From the NCBI RefSeq assembly GCF_023278565.1, contig NC_064673.1, forward strand, positions 372,001-436,000: a stretch of 64,000 bases of DNA. The letters are read 5' to 3'. The translations under genes were made by a program, and so were the position numbers. This DNA is from Colletotrichum lupini. Taxonomy: Eukaryota; Ascomycota; Sordariomycetes; Glomerellales; Glomerellaceae. Positions 1-11,745 of the stretch are shown here, in pieces. How positions within the stretch are numbered: the stretch's first letter is position 1; each line of letters opens with the position of its first letter. Below the pieces are notes generated by a model. It searched no databases, was not told where the DNA came from, and was given only the letters and a program-made list of their open reading frames with translations.

Positions 1-588
1 AGTCCAACTCGGGCCGGGACGGCACAATGGACTTGCAGTCCAGCTCCGACCGAGATCTCGGTCTGGCGGCTCCTCACCCACCGCGGCGTCCGGCAAGCAC
101 ACACCCGAGTGAAGCGTTGGCGACAACACAGCGTGGCGGATCAAGCGGTCTGCGCAGCCTGACACCGGCGGGCAGTGGCTGGGCAGACCTGGAAGCGCTC
201 TACACCATGTCGTTTGAGAGCAACATCCAGGATCTCCGGCAAGCCGTTCAGGACCGCAACAGGGAAATCCTGCCGCTCCTCAACAGTGTCAACATGCGTG
301 AGATGGAGCGCGACCACGACCTTCTGCGGCAAGTGGAGCGCAATCAATTCCTGCGCCGACGGGCCGAGCAGCGAATGGCCGAGCGCGGCGTCCACGAAGC
401 ACCCCCCGAGCCCGACAACACGGCCGGTATCTCGTGGAGCGAGGATGGCAGAGTCTTGTGAGTTGGTCTTTTGGCGTGAAACTGAATGAAGCTGACCGAC
501 TAGGTACGTTGGTGCGGAAAACGGCATCTACGAGTTCCACGTCGACGTTCAAGGCCGCAAGTTCCAGCCCAGCTTGACGTTACGGTAG
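1..588 (+). CDS. C-terminal part of a DUF2415/WD40-like protein (5' partial)
   Basis: The frame is open from the left window edge, so the start lies outside. Exon sequence runs to 457, followed by a 46 bp intron (458-503; donor GTGAGT, branch GCTGAC, acceptor TAG) and a last exon 504-588 ending in TAG. Joined, the end reads as a beta-propeller blade (ISWSEDGRVLYVGAENGIYE) that closes the protein about 15 residues later. Before it lies a charged helical segment rich in Arg, Glu and Leu (about 215-420). This layout, a charged helix followed by a final blade with a 'G.LYVG...GIYEF' motif, resembles the C-terminus of fungal DUF2415 proteins, which are WD40-like and of unknown role. The family call rests on my recognition of that motif only. 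It converges with the next gene. Confidence 0.6.
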
Positions 589-936
589 CGCGTGAGATAT
601 CCTTTGGCGTTTGGAATGACGGAGTTGACTGTACAGCCGAAAATGACACAGCTGCCCTGGGGGTAACGGCGTCGCGGAGTTTTGCATGATTTATGATTTG
701 GGAAGGGACGACATCTACACACGCATTCTCTATGAAAAGTCTGCAGCGTCATTTCGGTGTTTACTGTAACATGTGGTTGGACCTTGTCTGATGCGCTCTG
801 GTCCATTTTTCCCGTGTAGTACATGGCAGAGCATAGGATATTGTAGCGTTTCGATTTGGATCTGCGTCGGAGACACAGAATGAACAGCCCTATCACACTT
901 TGCCCACTTCGTCCACAGTACCATGCTATCGTGCCA
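589..936. other. Tail-to-tail intergenic region
   Basis: Spacer of 348 bp between two convergent genes, expected to hold both 3' UTRs. I see no ORF, RNA gene or repeat in it. Confidence 0.6.
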
Positions 937-2281
937 TTACCCGTACACAATCTCATCCACCCGCTCCGCAATCGCCAAGCAGCTCGTCAGGCCGGGACTC
1001 TCGATGCCCAGCAGGTTCACCCACCCCTCGTACCCGTCCTCCTTGCGGACGATAAAGTCGTGGAACCCGCTGCCGTCGGCGACGGCCTGCTTCCGCCCCA
1101 GCTTGGGCCGAATCCCCGCGTAATCCGGCACCAGGGCACCGGCATCGAGACCAGGCAAGTACTTTTTAATCGCCTCCACGGCCTCGGGCAGCCGCGCGGA
1201 GTTGACGGCCAGGTCGTCGGGCGAATCGACCCACTCCACGTCCGGCCCGAAGCGCACCCGGCCCGCGAGGTCGAGCGTCAGGTGCGTTCCCAGTCCGCCG
1301 GCGCCGGGTTCGGGGGCCGGGTAGATGAGTCTCTTGACTTTGGGGGCGGGTTTGCTGCCGCCAGAGTAGGAGAAGTAGTTTCCCTTTGCGTAGAACATTT
1401 CCCTGCGTCGGGACGGGGGAACGACCATGTTGTGCACGTCCACGGCGCCTAACCCGGCAGCGTTGACGAGCACCTCCGCCGTGACGGCGCTCGTCTCCCC
1501 CGTCGACGGATCGCGCACGCTGACCTCCCACCCCCGGCTTCCTTTTCGTCCTAGGGGACGCACGCCCACGACGTGAGAATTCAAGGCGACGACACCCCCC
1601 GCGTCCTCGAACAACCCGTTCAAAGCAACCATCAAGCCATGCGAATCGACGATCCCCGTCGTAGGACTCTCCAGCACGCCAGCGAGCGCCCGCACCTCGG
1701 GCTCCTCCCTCCTCGCCTCCTCCTCGCCCACCCACCGCACAGGCACGCCAATCTCGTCCGTACAGAAATCGTGCACGCGCTGCAGCGCCTCCCGCTGGGC
1801 GTCGTTCTGCGCGACGATCCATTTCCCCGTGTTGGCGTGTCCCACGTGATGCTTTGCGCAGAAATCGTACAAGAGGTGCTTGCCGCGGACGCAGAGGGCT
1901 GTTTTGAGGGTGTTTGGCGGGTAGTATATCCCCGCGTGGATGACCTCGCTGTTGCGGGAGGACGTTTCGGTGCCGACGGCGGTGTGGCGTTCCAGTAGGA
2001 GGGTTGTGGTGTCCGGGCGGGTTGCGAGGCGGTGGGACGTTGCGAGGCCTACTGCGCCGCCGCCGATGACCTGGGCGTGTTAGTACAGTCGTTGTTTGAG
2101 ATTCGGTGTTGTGGGGTTGTGAGTATGATATTGATGATGTTTGATATCGGGAAACTGAAGGGTCCGGGAAACTCACTACGTGGGTGAAATCGACGTCTCT
2201 GGCGGGGGAGGTTGAGAAGCCCCGACGAGACATCCGTGCGACTCCATTGAGGAGTCTCAGAGACGGCGGTCTCATTGACAT
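937..2281 (-). CDS. L-2-hydroxyglutarate dehydrogenase (FAD-dependent, mitochondrial)
   Basis: Two exons: 2281-2177 and 2070-937; the 106 bp intron has donor GTGAGT, branch CTAAC and acceptor CAG, giving 412 residues. The enzyme oxidises L-2-hydroxyglutarate to 2-oxoglutarate, removing a side product of malate dehydrogenase. Residues 1-35 look like a mitochondrial presequence (Arg/Ser rich, RRGFSTS). The FAD-binding Rossmann motif VIGGGAVGLA begins at residue 36, directly after the splice junction. The family signature SSRNSEVIHAGIYYPP follows about 40 residues later, and further conserved segments are VNAAGLGA and AKGNYFSY. The C-terminus (LLGIESPGLTSCLAIAERV) is the usual DAO-fold end. Length fits fungal L2HGDH. 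The ATG at 2281 is chosen; in-frame ATGs at 2275 and residue 17 are alternatives. Confidence 0.92.
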
Positions 2282-2658
2282 GATTGACAGATGTGTTCAA
2301 TCCGTCGTCACTCGGGGTTTTGAGACCGAGTTTGTAAGTGAGAAGATATCTATAAGTGAGTTTCCACTCTCCGATGACGCAAGAGGGATGTTGCAGGGGT
2401 CCCGGCTCCTATCTGCTGATAGTCAGGTACATACCTCCCAGTGGCCTTGAAGTGTGTAGCTATGTACCCTACTACTGAGTTGCAACGACATCTCAGTGTT
2501 GCCCGACGGTTGATACTACACTCATCACTCTCATGATAACTGTCACTTCATCGAATATCTCATGGTCAAATAAGTCATCAAAACGTGATCTCATCGATTA
2601 AAAGCATGTATGTAATGTAGGTCTTTCTCATGTGCACGCCGGCCCTTACCACCCGTCG
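2282..2658. other. Promoter side of L2HGDH and 3' flank of the lipase gene
   Basis: Spacer of 377 bp between two genes on the minus strand. It should contain the L2HGDH promoter and the lipase 3' UTR. An AGGTACATACCT motif at about 2425-2437 is one of many AGGTA/TACCT elements in the non-coding DNA here. Confidence 0.5.
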
Positions 2659-5600
2659 TTAGTCGACGCCGCTGTCAATGCTCTTGACATCGTCGCTCTT
2701 GACGGCACCGTTTGTAACGTCGGCTTTGGCATCAGCTTCAGCATCAGCCTTGGAATCGGCCTTGTCGCCAGCCTTGATCGGGGCCTTGATATCAGGCTTA
2801 ACAGCCTCGACAGTCTTGACGCCCTCAACAGTCTTGACATCACCCTTGACATCACCCTTGACGTCACTCTTGACGGCTTTACCATCAGCCTGAGTCTCCG
2901 GCTTGGGCGACGTCTTGCGACTCGACCCTCCCCTCCCCACAATCTTCTCCGTCCAATTCCACCCACCAAGCGGCGTCGACGACCGGTTGCTCCCCTCCTT
3001 ATCCTTGAATTCCGCCACCACAGGACTCTTGACGCTCGCCGTCGTCGCCGTCGTCTCACTATCATCGCTGTCGTCCGCCCAGTCCCGATCGCTCCACGTC
3101 ATGGAGTCAACCCTCTCGGGCCGCTGCGGTCTCGTCGCCCGCGTGATCCTAGGTGGGCTGGCCGACGAGCTGCGCGACGATGAACGTCGTTTCGGCGGCG
3201 CCTGCATATCCGGCACCCGGTCTGCGGCTTCCCGCTGCGAATTGGGAGACAACATGCCCGCAATCGGCCGTTCGTCAGATCCATCGCCGCCCGTCGACCC
3301 GGCGCCGCTATCCCTGACTTCGTCCCCGTACTTATTCGGCGCCTGGCCCATGTCCAGCGCAAGCTCGCCGGACCCCTCGTCCTCGTCGCGCGTTCTCGCT
3401 GTAGCGGAATCGCTAAAGTGTGCGTCGACCAGGTGCTTCACGACAGGCCAGCCGTAGGCGTTGGCAAACATCCTACGCACGATAATGTTGTTGTGCGCGT
3501 CGGGTTCCAGCTTCACCAGCACCTTGCGCCACGCCAGACCGCGGTGATAGGCCCGGGCAATCTTCTCTTCGACCCGCATCTGCGACCCGTCAATCTCTTC
3601 GTCGGGACCCTTGTCGGGGTTCGTGTTGATCGTGTCGTCGTAGTCTCGCGTCGAGTCCATCGTGCCCTCGTGCGAGAAGCGCTGCGACGGGTGCGGCGAC
3701 GAGTCCGTGCTGGTCCTCGAGCCGCCAGACCCCGTTGAGGCAGCCCTTCGGAACGTGCTTCTCCGAGACGCCAACGAGCCGGTAGGCTTCTTCTTCAGCG
3801 GGGGAGGCGGTATATCGCTCGGGTGGTACACGCGGTCGTGGAAGATTGCTCTAGGCCGCTTAGAGGGATCAATGATGTACTCCGTCGTCGGGATCTTGGG
3901 ATTGATCAGGTCGTGCGCAGATTCGAAGAAGCTCGTCCTCGGCGGCGCGACGTGTTGTTGATCCCGCTCCAGCTCGTGGCCTGCCGTGACCTTTGTGCCC
4001 GATGTCTGCGGGATCTCGTCAAAGTTGATCGTCTGACTGCGCCTGTAAATCTTGTTTTGCTTGTTGGACAAGCTGGGCGTCTTTGATTGCGTCTTGGCCT
4101 GCGTCTGCTCGCTGCCTTTGAACAGGGAGAAGAAGCCGGCAAACGGGCCGCTACTTGTATCCTTGGCATCCTCAGGGCCGCTCTCATTGAACGGCGTGGG
4201 CACCGACCGCAGACTCGCCCGGTCATCTTCGACCATGGCATTTTGTGGTGGCTGCGGTACTTCAACCGCATCTGTCGGTGCTGTAGGCGTGATATTCCCA
4301 GAGTGATCGTCTGATACCTCTCCCTCGTCTGGTGGCAGAAATGCGCTAGATCTCCTCGGTGTTGGTGCCAGACTGCCGCCCGTCAGTTCGGCCCAGCCGG
4401 CCCCAACCAACGTCTCAACCAAGCCTGCCTCCCGCCGTGCCTTTTCCACGCGTCCCAGTCCTTTCCAATCCAGGAACAAGAGGCAACTCGTCCTCAGCGG
4501 CACGATGCCGTCGTTGACAACGTTGGAGTAAACCGTACGGTTGCGGAACTTCTTGAGCGCGGTATGCGCTGGGCCCGTCGGAAGAATCCGCAGCAGAGGC
4601 TTCGACTCGGGCTGCACCTCGCCCATGACCCTCTTGTGTGCGCTCTCGCCCAGGTTGCTGACAATGGCTCCCCACCCGCTCCTCGCAATGGTGGGCGCTC
4701 GCCATGTGAGACCGAGATCCTGACCCGTCCTGCCGACCAGGCCAAAGTCCAGGGCGAATTTGACGTAGAGAGGGTTCTCGTTGCTGAGGCCGAGAAAGGG
4801 CGTGGCGAGGGCGACAAAGTTGATTGGTTTGATAATGGTGAAGAATTCGGGCGAGTGTTTTTGTATGTATGCAACGGCGTATGTCTGAATCAAGCCCCCA
4901 AGGGAATGTCCAATGAAACTGATGCTGGTAATCTTGAACGGACGCTTCTCGTCCGACTCCTTTTCGTGTATCGTGCTGTGCTTGTGGGCCGCCTTGCTGC
5001 TGTCTGAATCCGGCTTGTTGAAGACGGCAGAGACAGCGGACTCTGCGTGTCCCTTCTTTGAGGGCAAGAACGGCTGGTCGGGGTACGACATGGACAGGAT
5101 GTACCTAGCCAGTCTCTTACCCAGGTACTTGATACCCCTTTCAGTCTTTGTGGCGTTGCCCGAGAAGCCACGCACAATAACCTCTTCATCGTCCCCGTCG
5201 TCTTCTGCAGGGCTATCGTCTTGGGTCTTGTCTTCTCCCTTGTCCGTCTTGTCGGCGCGCTCCTTGGCACGCCGGGCCTTGGCATCAATCTTTGCTTGTG
5301 CTACCGTCTGGTCGATGCTCTCTTTTAGGTATAGCATATCCGCGCCCAGGTTGCTGTGCAGGCCATGGGTAAGGACGACCAGGTGCACCTTTTTCTGCTT
5401 GATTTCGGGCTTTTCGTCCGTCTGCCTATCCTGGGTGACGACGCTCTCCACGGGCTGGTCCTTTTTCGCGCGGCTCTTGAGGCGGTCAATGTTGAGGTCG
5501 TCCCAGCCCGGAAGCCTCGGGGTGTTCCACAACGCGGCCGTGTCCTCGACCTTGAGCCGTATCGCCTTGGAGAAGACGCCCTTCGGCTGCGCCGGATGAT

Positions 5601-6198
5601 GGCCGTCCTTGGCGCCCATGCTCTGCTGGTGATCGGCGACCTTGCCGGGCTGCGGAACCTGCGCCTGGCCGCCGATGACGGGCAGCGACGAGCTGAGGTT
5701 GAGCGACTTGGCATCCCTCGCAATGGTCACCTCGTACCCGACGGCGGCCGAGGTGGAGAAGATGACCTGCGACGATACCTCGACGATCCACGAGGCGCAC
5801 TCGGTCTCGGTTTCACCGGGTGCCCCGGATGCCCCGCCGCCGCCGCCGAAATGTGCGCCACCTCCGGTACCCGCGCTCTGCCTTATGTGTTCCGGCACGA
5901 CCAGCTCGCACTCCCACGAGCCGCCGGCCTTGAGCATGGGTTCAAATTCGGGCACGCCATAGCGGCGCGGGTTCGCAAACTTGACGTTGGGGTCGAAGTT
6001 GGACGGATAGGCGGCGGCGCCCAGCGTGTAGGGACCATGGACGAAGGCGGCGCGCAGGGCAATGGCCGAGGTGTTGCGGACGCGCAGGTAGAGGCGCTCG
6101 GGCGAGGGCAGGATTCGGTCCTGGGAAGGCGTGTAGGTGACGGTGTAGCGGACGACCTCTCCGATCTTGACGCTCCCGACCTGGTATACGAGGAGCAT
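2659..6198 (-). CDS. ROG1-like DUF676 serine lipase/esterase
   Basis: Single-exon ORF of 1179 residues. The first in-frame ATG after the upstream stop is at 6198 (MLLVYQVGSVKIGEVVRYTV); the frame is open for another 52 codons upstream without an ATG, and the family typically starts with this motif. Residues 1-170 form a conserved N-terminal domain of fungal ROG1-type lipases. The alpha/beta hydrolase DUF676 domain starts at LVVLTHGLHSN (about 272-282), has the nucleophile elbow GHSLGG with Ser at about 432, and an acid-loop candidate NDGIVP with Asp at about 563. A later PDAHNNIIVRR segment is the likely His region. The domain is split by an acidic/Lys-rich insert (about 305-340). The C-terminal third is disordered, Ser/Arg rich and ends in degenerate DVK/KAD repeats. 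Yeast Rog1 is a monoacylglycerol lipase; substrate here is inferred only. Confidence 0.88.
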   Translation of the reverse strand: MLLVYQVGSVKIGEVVRYTVTYTPSQDRILPSPERLYLRVRNTSAIALRAAFVHGPYTLGAAAYPSNFDPNVKFANPRRYGVPEFEPMLKAGGSWECELVVPEHIRQSAGTGGGAHFGGGGGASGAPGETETECASWIVEVSSQVIFSTSAAVGYEVTIARDAKSLNLSSSLPVIGGQAQVPQPGKVADHQQSMGAKDGHHPAQPKGVFSKAIRLKVEDTAALWNTPRLPGWDDLNIDRLKSRAKKDQPVESVVTQDRQTDEKPEIKQKKVHLVVLTHGLHSNLGADMLYLKESIDQTVAQAKIDAKARRAKERADKTDKGEDKTQDDSPAEDDGDDEEVIVRGFSGNATKTERGIKYLGKRLARYILSMSYPDQPFLPSKKGHAESAVSAVFNKPDSDSSKAAHKHSTIHEKESDEKRPFKITSISFIGHSLGGLIQTYAVAYIQKHSPEFFTIIKPINFVALATPFLGLSNENPLYVKFALDFGLVGRTGQDLGLTWRAPTIARSGWGAIVSNLGESAHKRVMGEVQPESKPLLRILPTGPAHTALKKFRNRTVYSNVVNDGIVPLRTSCLLFLDWKGLGRVEKARREAGLVETLVGAGWAELTGGSLAPTPRRSSAFLPPDEGEVSDDHSGNITPTAPTDAVEVPQPPQNAMVEDDRASLRSVPTPFNESGPEDAKDTSSGPFAGFFSLFKGSEQTQAKTQSKTPSLSNKQNKIYRRSQTINFDEIPQTSGTKVTAGHELERDQQHVAPPRTSFFESAHDLINPKIPTTEYIIDPSKRPRAIFHDRVYHPSDIPPPPLKKKPTGSLASRRSTFRRAASTGSGGSRTSTDSSPHPSQRFSHEGTMDSTRDYDDTINTNPDKGPDEEIDGSQMRVEEKIARAYHRGLAWRKVLVKLEPDAHNNIIVRRMFANAYGWPVVKHLVDAHFSDSATARTRDEDEGSGELALDMGQAPNKYGDEVRDSGAGSTGGDGSDERPIAGMLSPNSQREAADRVPDMQAPPKRRSSSRSSSASPPRITRATRPQRPERVDSMTWSDRDWADDSDDSETTATTASVKSPVVAEFKDKEGSNRSSTPLGGWNWTEKIVGRGGSSRKTSPKPETQADGKAVKSDVKGDVKGDVKTVEGVKTVEAVKPDIKAPIKAGDKADSKADAEADAKADVTNGAVKSDDVKSIDSGVD

Positions 6199-8922
6199 TG
6201 TGCTGCCGGGGGTGGGGGGGAGATTGTCTACTTTCGGTACGTTGTCGACGCCGTCATCTCTGGGTGATTCGAGTCGGGGGGTGGGGAGGGGTTTCGACAA
6301 GAAGTTGTGGGTGAAGAAGCTGAGGATCGCACGGTTGGAGCTCGGGATGTTTTAATACGTGCTGAAGCCGGAATCGCGTAAATCGTCTTGCATTCGGAGG
6401 CAATGGTTGAGGAAAATTCGAGAGGGCATGTGAGGTGTAACCCGAGGTAGGAGGATTCGGAGTGACAAAGTACAACTACGTGCGGTCGTAGGCAAGGTAT
6501 TGGAGGGTGTACTTTGGATACTTTGTAGACTTTGTAGGTGAGTGTAGGTAAGATGGGGAAAGGAGAAAGACGATGGGGGAGAAAGACGGAGCTTGAGGTT
6601 GGATGGCCCTGTGCCCCCCGGATAGTACAGCTGGCACGAGGTAAGGTACGTTATGTCGGGTTCCAGGTTGAAGGCTCAAAGTAAAGGCAGGGCGAAGCTT
6701 TGCATAAGGTGGAATGTCGAATTCCCCGACGAGAGCGGCCAGCAAGATGCAGCGAGCAGCCCGAGAGCGATGGCGCCGATGGGCAAAAAAGAGAGCACGA
6801 GGGATCCGGCAGACCAGGGACAGGGGTGGAGGGGGAGGCTTGGGTGCCACCGGTGCGTGGGTGCTTCGGTTTGGGTGCCCGCTAAAGAGCGTACAGCACG
6901 CACAGACGACGTCAACGTCATTGGGCGAAGGGCGAAGCCTTTTCGGCAGCCCTGGGTCCCCTCCTCCCGTCCCAGTTCTTCATCCTCCCCGTCAGTCTAT
7001 GAACAACTAGCGAGTGCTAAGCTTCTAAGTACTTTTTCGCACTACAGCCATACAAGAGATACCTTGTCTACAACCCCGCCATGCCCGCCTCAAATTGCAA
7101 CGCTCCGAAATCCACGAGTCCACCTCACGAGGACTCACAGTGACACGGTGCTGTACACTCTCGTCGCCTTATCACGCAGCAGGGTCCCTCCTCGCAGAGC
7201 CTCGATGAGATCCAGGTCATCGAACACGCTTTTCCACGATCCGATCTGGGAGGATCTGTGAGAAGGATGATGCACACATGAGTAGACGGGTTTATGTGTG
7301 AGAGGGCTACATTAGTAGACGGGCTTATGTGTAAAGTCTCACTCACTCTCAAATCATGCCCGACTCATGACAAGCAAAAGTTGAAAATGCCATACCTCTC
7401 TCGACACAGATTGTCACCAGTCCAAACCCCCCCGCCAAGGCCGCAAGCACAAAAAGATCAGTCCAGCCTAAAACCCCACCGTCTGGGACCTTGCATTACA
7501 TACATATCAGTCTCACGGCACCTAGTTGGAGCCACGAGATTCACATGGGAGGCCGTTCCTTACCGGGGTGAACCACGCCAGACTCCCATCGATGGAACAT
7601 CGAATCGAGATGTCCATTGGTGGGGGGGTCTCATCCATCTTCCAACGCTGCTCCAAACTCTGTTCTGCACTCAACCACTGAACCTCAGGCTTGACAGATC
7701 TACAGCGTACTGTGTACGGCTGAGATCAAACGCGCGAGGAAATCCGACGTATCGTACCACTCACTTCACTTCACCTTGCCAACTCATCATACTTTCCATC
7801 GCGGACGTGCGCTCACCTATGCGAGCACGTCGGCTGAATGCAACGATAGGTTACAACAAATCTCATCTCATCCCATCTCACTCCCACTCCCACTCCTACC
7901 TACTCAGTGAGATCGGGAATACATGCGATGTGGCCAAGCACTCACAAGAAACCCAGGCAAGTACCACCCTGAGATGGTGCGAAATAAGCCCGTCAATGCA
8001 AAAAACCTCCCATATCCACATCCAACCGTCCACGTCACGAGCCAGCCAGCGGGGAACGGGCAACGCGCAACGGGGAACATCAACATGAACCATACCAAAC
8101 GAGTCAGCCAGCCAAACGCCTCAGTTTCCCACGTCCAAGGTCCAACGGTGCGAACCCGGTCGCAACCCCGGACCCAGGTCCGTACACAACTACACAGTCA
8201 AAGCTTGGATTCGATACACTCTCACATAGAGTACCACACACACACCCCACAAACTCCATCAAATGCCAACAAAGACATCAACAACTCATCAAAACAGCAA
8301 AAGCAACATAAACAAAACCAATCTCCCCGGCAAAATCCAAAAAAAAGTATACAGAAATTGCTCGTAAAATAAACGTGGCCGCCCATACCTACTCCAAAAT
8401 AGGCATCCTCCACGTCTCGCCTGACCCACGACATCAGACGGTCGGGATCCGAGCAAACACAAAGCTCACAACCTACAGACTCACGGCGAACCGACCGAGG
8501 CAGCGTAGTTCACATGAGAAACGAGCCGAGCCAGCTGTGCTCTGCTTTACTGTGCTGACCTGAGCGAGGCAAGCACACAAGGCAAGGCAACAAAAACGTC
8601 TTGTGTGTTATGTTTCGGTAAAACTTCACCACTACCTTGCGTGCTGTAGCTATAATTCCCCGAGAAAACCACGCCCGCCCCTAAATCCATGTTCCATCTG
8701 AGGATATATCACGCCTTTAGTATTACATGCAAAAGTAATAACCCACCCACCCCATCACCATATGGAAATAGCAGACAGCCTACCCGCAACCCGTAAACGC
8801 GCGCAATGTGGAACAGAAAACGTGGCCGGAAAATTCGCAAAATCATAAGTCGTGTTGTGTGCTGTGTTTCGCTGTTTTTTTTGTCTGTTCGTAGGATGAC
8901 TCCCCTTCTCTGTCGTAAAGCA
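6199..8922. other. Long intergenic region, no supported gene
   Basis: 2.7 kb between the start of the lipase gene and the end of the RBR ligase gene, both on the minus strand. The longest open frames (202 and 264 codons, + strand) have no recognisable motif, biased low-complexity composition and no intron context. The lipase 5' UTR/promoter should lie in about 6199-6700. A pyrimidine-rich CATCTCAT/CACTCC run is at about 7860-7905 and an AC/A-rich stretch at about 8220-8350, perhaps part of the RBR 3' UTR. Confidence 0.5.
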
Positions 8923-11745
8923 TCACGCTACGGCCGTGTGTTCACCCTCGGGCTGGCCAGGCCACACATAGTTTCGCCATTCATGCACCCGGTTCACGCC
9001 GCGGCCAATGCCCGTGAGCCCGGCGAGCGTCGACGACTTGGGCTCCTCTCGCATTCGTCTCCGGCTCCGGGGCGTATGCGCGTGCGCCGCCGCCTCCATC
9101 TCGTAGTCGTGTATCATCCGCCCCGGCGTCATTCGCTCGGACGGCCGCATCGATCTGACGCTGTTGTATAATTCCTCTTCCATTGTGTGCCGTCGCAGCA
9201 TCGGCATCGGGGGTGGCATCGGCGGCGGCGGGCCCATGGCCATCGGTCCCATCATGGGAGGGGGAGGACCCATGATGGGCGCCGTCATGGCCGCGAGCGG
9301 TGGCAGTGGCGGCGGCGCCATCATACCCGGCCGGGGGCCACCTGGACTCGAACGCGACTCGGAGAACCGCTCAGCCAGTCGTTGCCCCAGAGGATCCTGG
9401 GGGAGGCCTCTCGCCCGGTTGACACCCGACATGTAATCGGTCGGCGGCGGTCGCTCAAACGCCGTCGGTGGCGTTGGCGCAGGCGGTATAGGTGCGGATG
9501 CGAATACGTCGGTGTCTCTGCGATAGTCCTCATTTATGAAGTGGCCTGCCGTGTTGCCGATGCCAACGAGGTCCCCGTACCCTCGGTCATACGCCTCATC
9601 GAGCTCGTACGTCTGCATCGTCCTCGCGAGGTCCTCGTCGCGGTTCTCTTGGAACCTCCGCATCAGTCGGTTGTCGTACTCTTGGGAACGCGAACGAGGC
9701 GTCGTGTGACCCATGCCGGCTGATCGGATACTTCTCGCGCTTCTCGGGGTCTCGGTGCCCGGGTCCGGCTGCTCCATTCGGCCCATCGCCAACGGCCGAT
9801 GCATCTCGTTAAGCCGCTCCGCCTCGACCGTTTCGTAATTGAACCAAGGACAATCACAGCTCATCCATTTGGTGCCGCACACCATACAAAATTGTGCTCC
9901 GCAAATACTACCACGCGTCAGCAGGAGATCCAGACCAAATGCCAAAGAACACTGACCATGTCATGTGGTTGCAGCCCTCCTTGAGCTCAACCATGTGGCT
10001 GCACTTGTAGCACATCTTCCATCCCTCGTCTTTGGCGTGGTCTAGGAATCTCGTCGTCTCTTCATCGCTGGGACACTCCCTCGATGAGTGCCATTTGCCG
10101 TTGCAAGAGCAGCACACTTTGGTCTTGCACTGGCCACACTTTGTGGACTGGCGACCGCCCCCTTCGTTGCGGAAGTGTTCGGGTTTTATCCACGCGCCGC
10201 ACTTTCTCGAAGGGCAGTAGATGCGGTTGGCCGCCGTGAACTCTGAAAACTTTCTATTCCACTTCTGCTTGAACTCGGGCGTGAACAGGTGGTCCACGTG
10301 TTTCAAGGGTATGTTTGCGACACAGCACTTTGGAGGCATCTGCTGCGGATCTGTGATGGAGAGTTTAAAGTGTCTCTTGAGGCACGCGTCACACTGTCGA
10401 TGGCCGCACTTGAGTTTTGCGATTCTACTCGGCTGGAACTCCTCCATACATATGAGGCACTCGACTCTGGACGATGTTAGCTGGTGCAGACGTGCACCCG
10501 TAGACAAACATACCTGGCTCCTGGCTTCTCTGACGAGCGGGAGACGGTGCTCCCTGTGAGGACGTTTCCCACCAAAGTAGACGCCGGCCTACTTGACGAA
10601 GTCGTGCTTCGCGTGTGCGACGTGACATGCGATGCCCCTGATACGGTGTTGGAGCGGCGGATCGACCGCGTCTCTGGGTACACAACCTGAGACTGGTGTC
10701 TCCTGGAATGCCTACTGGGAATCACGTCAAGACGACCCCTATCTGGAAGAATCTCGTACGCCAACCTCTTGGTGGCGCTGGGAGGTTGAGAGATCTCGTA
10801 CGTCTTGGCCGACGAATGATGACGGCTCGATCTCCTCACGGGACTATACGAATGCTGTCTGGGGTAGTGTCTCTCGGATGCCGGACGCGACGAGGACGGG
10901 TGAGAGCGGTGCCGTGAAGACGAGCGGCTGAGGTCGCCCAGGGACTGCCGCGGCGTGGGCTCCGTGGAGCCGTCCTCCTCCATATAGATGATCTTCTTGA
11001 TCTTTCTACGGCGCTTGGTTGTGTTATCGGCTGATGGAGGCGTCCGCCGCTCGACAACGGTCTGAGCATGCCGTGCTGCCTTTTGGTACCTCTCCCGCTC
11101 CCGCCTTTCCCTTTCTCGCCGTGTCTCTCGCTTCTCTTCCTCGGATGAGTCACTCGTTTCCGAGTCCTCATCCGACTCCGACTCGGATTCAGACCGCAAA
11201 TACCTCGACGACCGTCTCGACTCGTAGACCGGCGGCCGCGTCCTCGAGTGATGGGCGGTGCTGCGGCTACGGTGTCGAATGGAAGACTGCTGCTGCCGCC
11301 GTCTAGCCAGGGGGGACTCTTCCTCCTCCTCACTGTCGTCTGACTCTTCCTCGCTGTCCTCCTCCTCCTCCTCCTCTTCCTCGTCGTACGTCTTATAGCC
11401 ATTGTCCACTGGGACCCTTCCCCTTCTATACGGAGCACCGGCTTTTGGGGTTCTGGGCATCGTGGCTCCTGGAGTGGGAGGCGCACTGCTGAGCTTCACA
11501 ATTCTTCTCGGTGGTGCTCCCAAGGGCGAGGGTGAGCTCGTGCTGTCGGGCCCTTGTATAAAGTCTCTGGGCCTCCGGTAGGGCATCGGGTCGTAGGCGG
11601 ACTCAACAGCAGCGACGCTGGGGTGAGGGCTCATGTGAGGGTGAGGGATCGGGTGCCAATCATAGTCGGCCATTTGCGGCGGGCTGGGGGGATGCCGCCG
11701 ACGGCTCGTTCTCCTGTGCAACTCTGCGCCATCTCGATAGGCCAT
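8923..11745 (-). CDS. RBR (RING-IBR-RING) E3 ubiquitin ligase
   Basis: Three exons, 11745-10514, 10466-9957 and 9907-8923, with both introns (48 and 49 bp) restoring the frame; 908 residues. The start is the first in-frame ATG (MAYRDGAEL). Residues 1-410 are disordered: a run of Glu (YDEEEEEEEEDSEEESDD), Ser/Arg-rich segments and Arg/Glu-rich stretches. RING1 runs from about C414 (CLICMEEF, CGHRQCDACL, ending KCC at 458-459), the IBR follows (CPSRKCGAW, CGQCKTKVCCSC), and RING2 is CYKCSHMV...EGCNHMTC-ICGAQFCMVCG. By analogy with parkin-type ligases the thioester-forming residue is probably C576 in EGCNHM; the second intron splits the codon of C581. The C-terminal 290 residues are Pro/Met rich (GPPPPMMGPMAMGPPPP). 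RBR ligases take ubiquitin from an E2 onto their own Cys before transfer; the substrate is unknown. Confidence 0.9.

Noticed and set aside
6198..6300. Upstream TTG-initiated extension of the lipase frame (34 residues)
   Set aside because: No ATG in the extension, and the downstream ATG matches the conserved family N-terminus.
7294..8088. 264-codon plus-strand open frame
   Set aside because: No conserved motif, uneven composition and no support from splicing or start context; more likely UTR or intergenic DNA.
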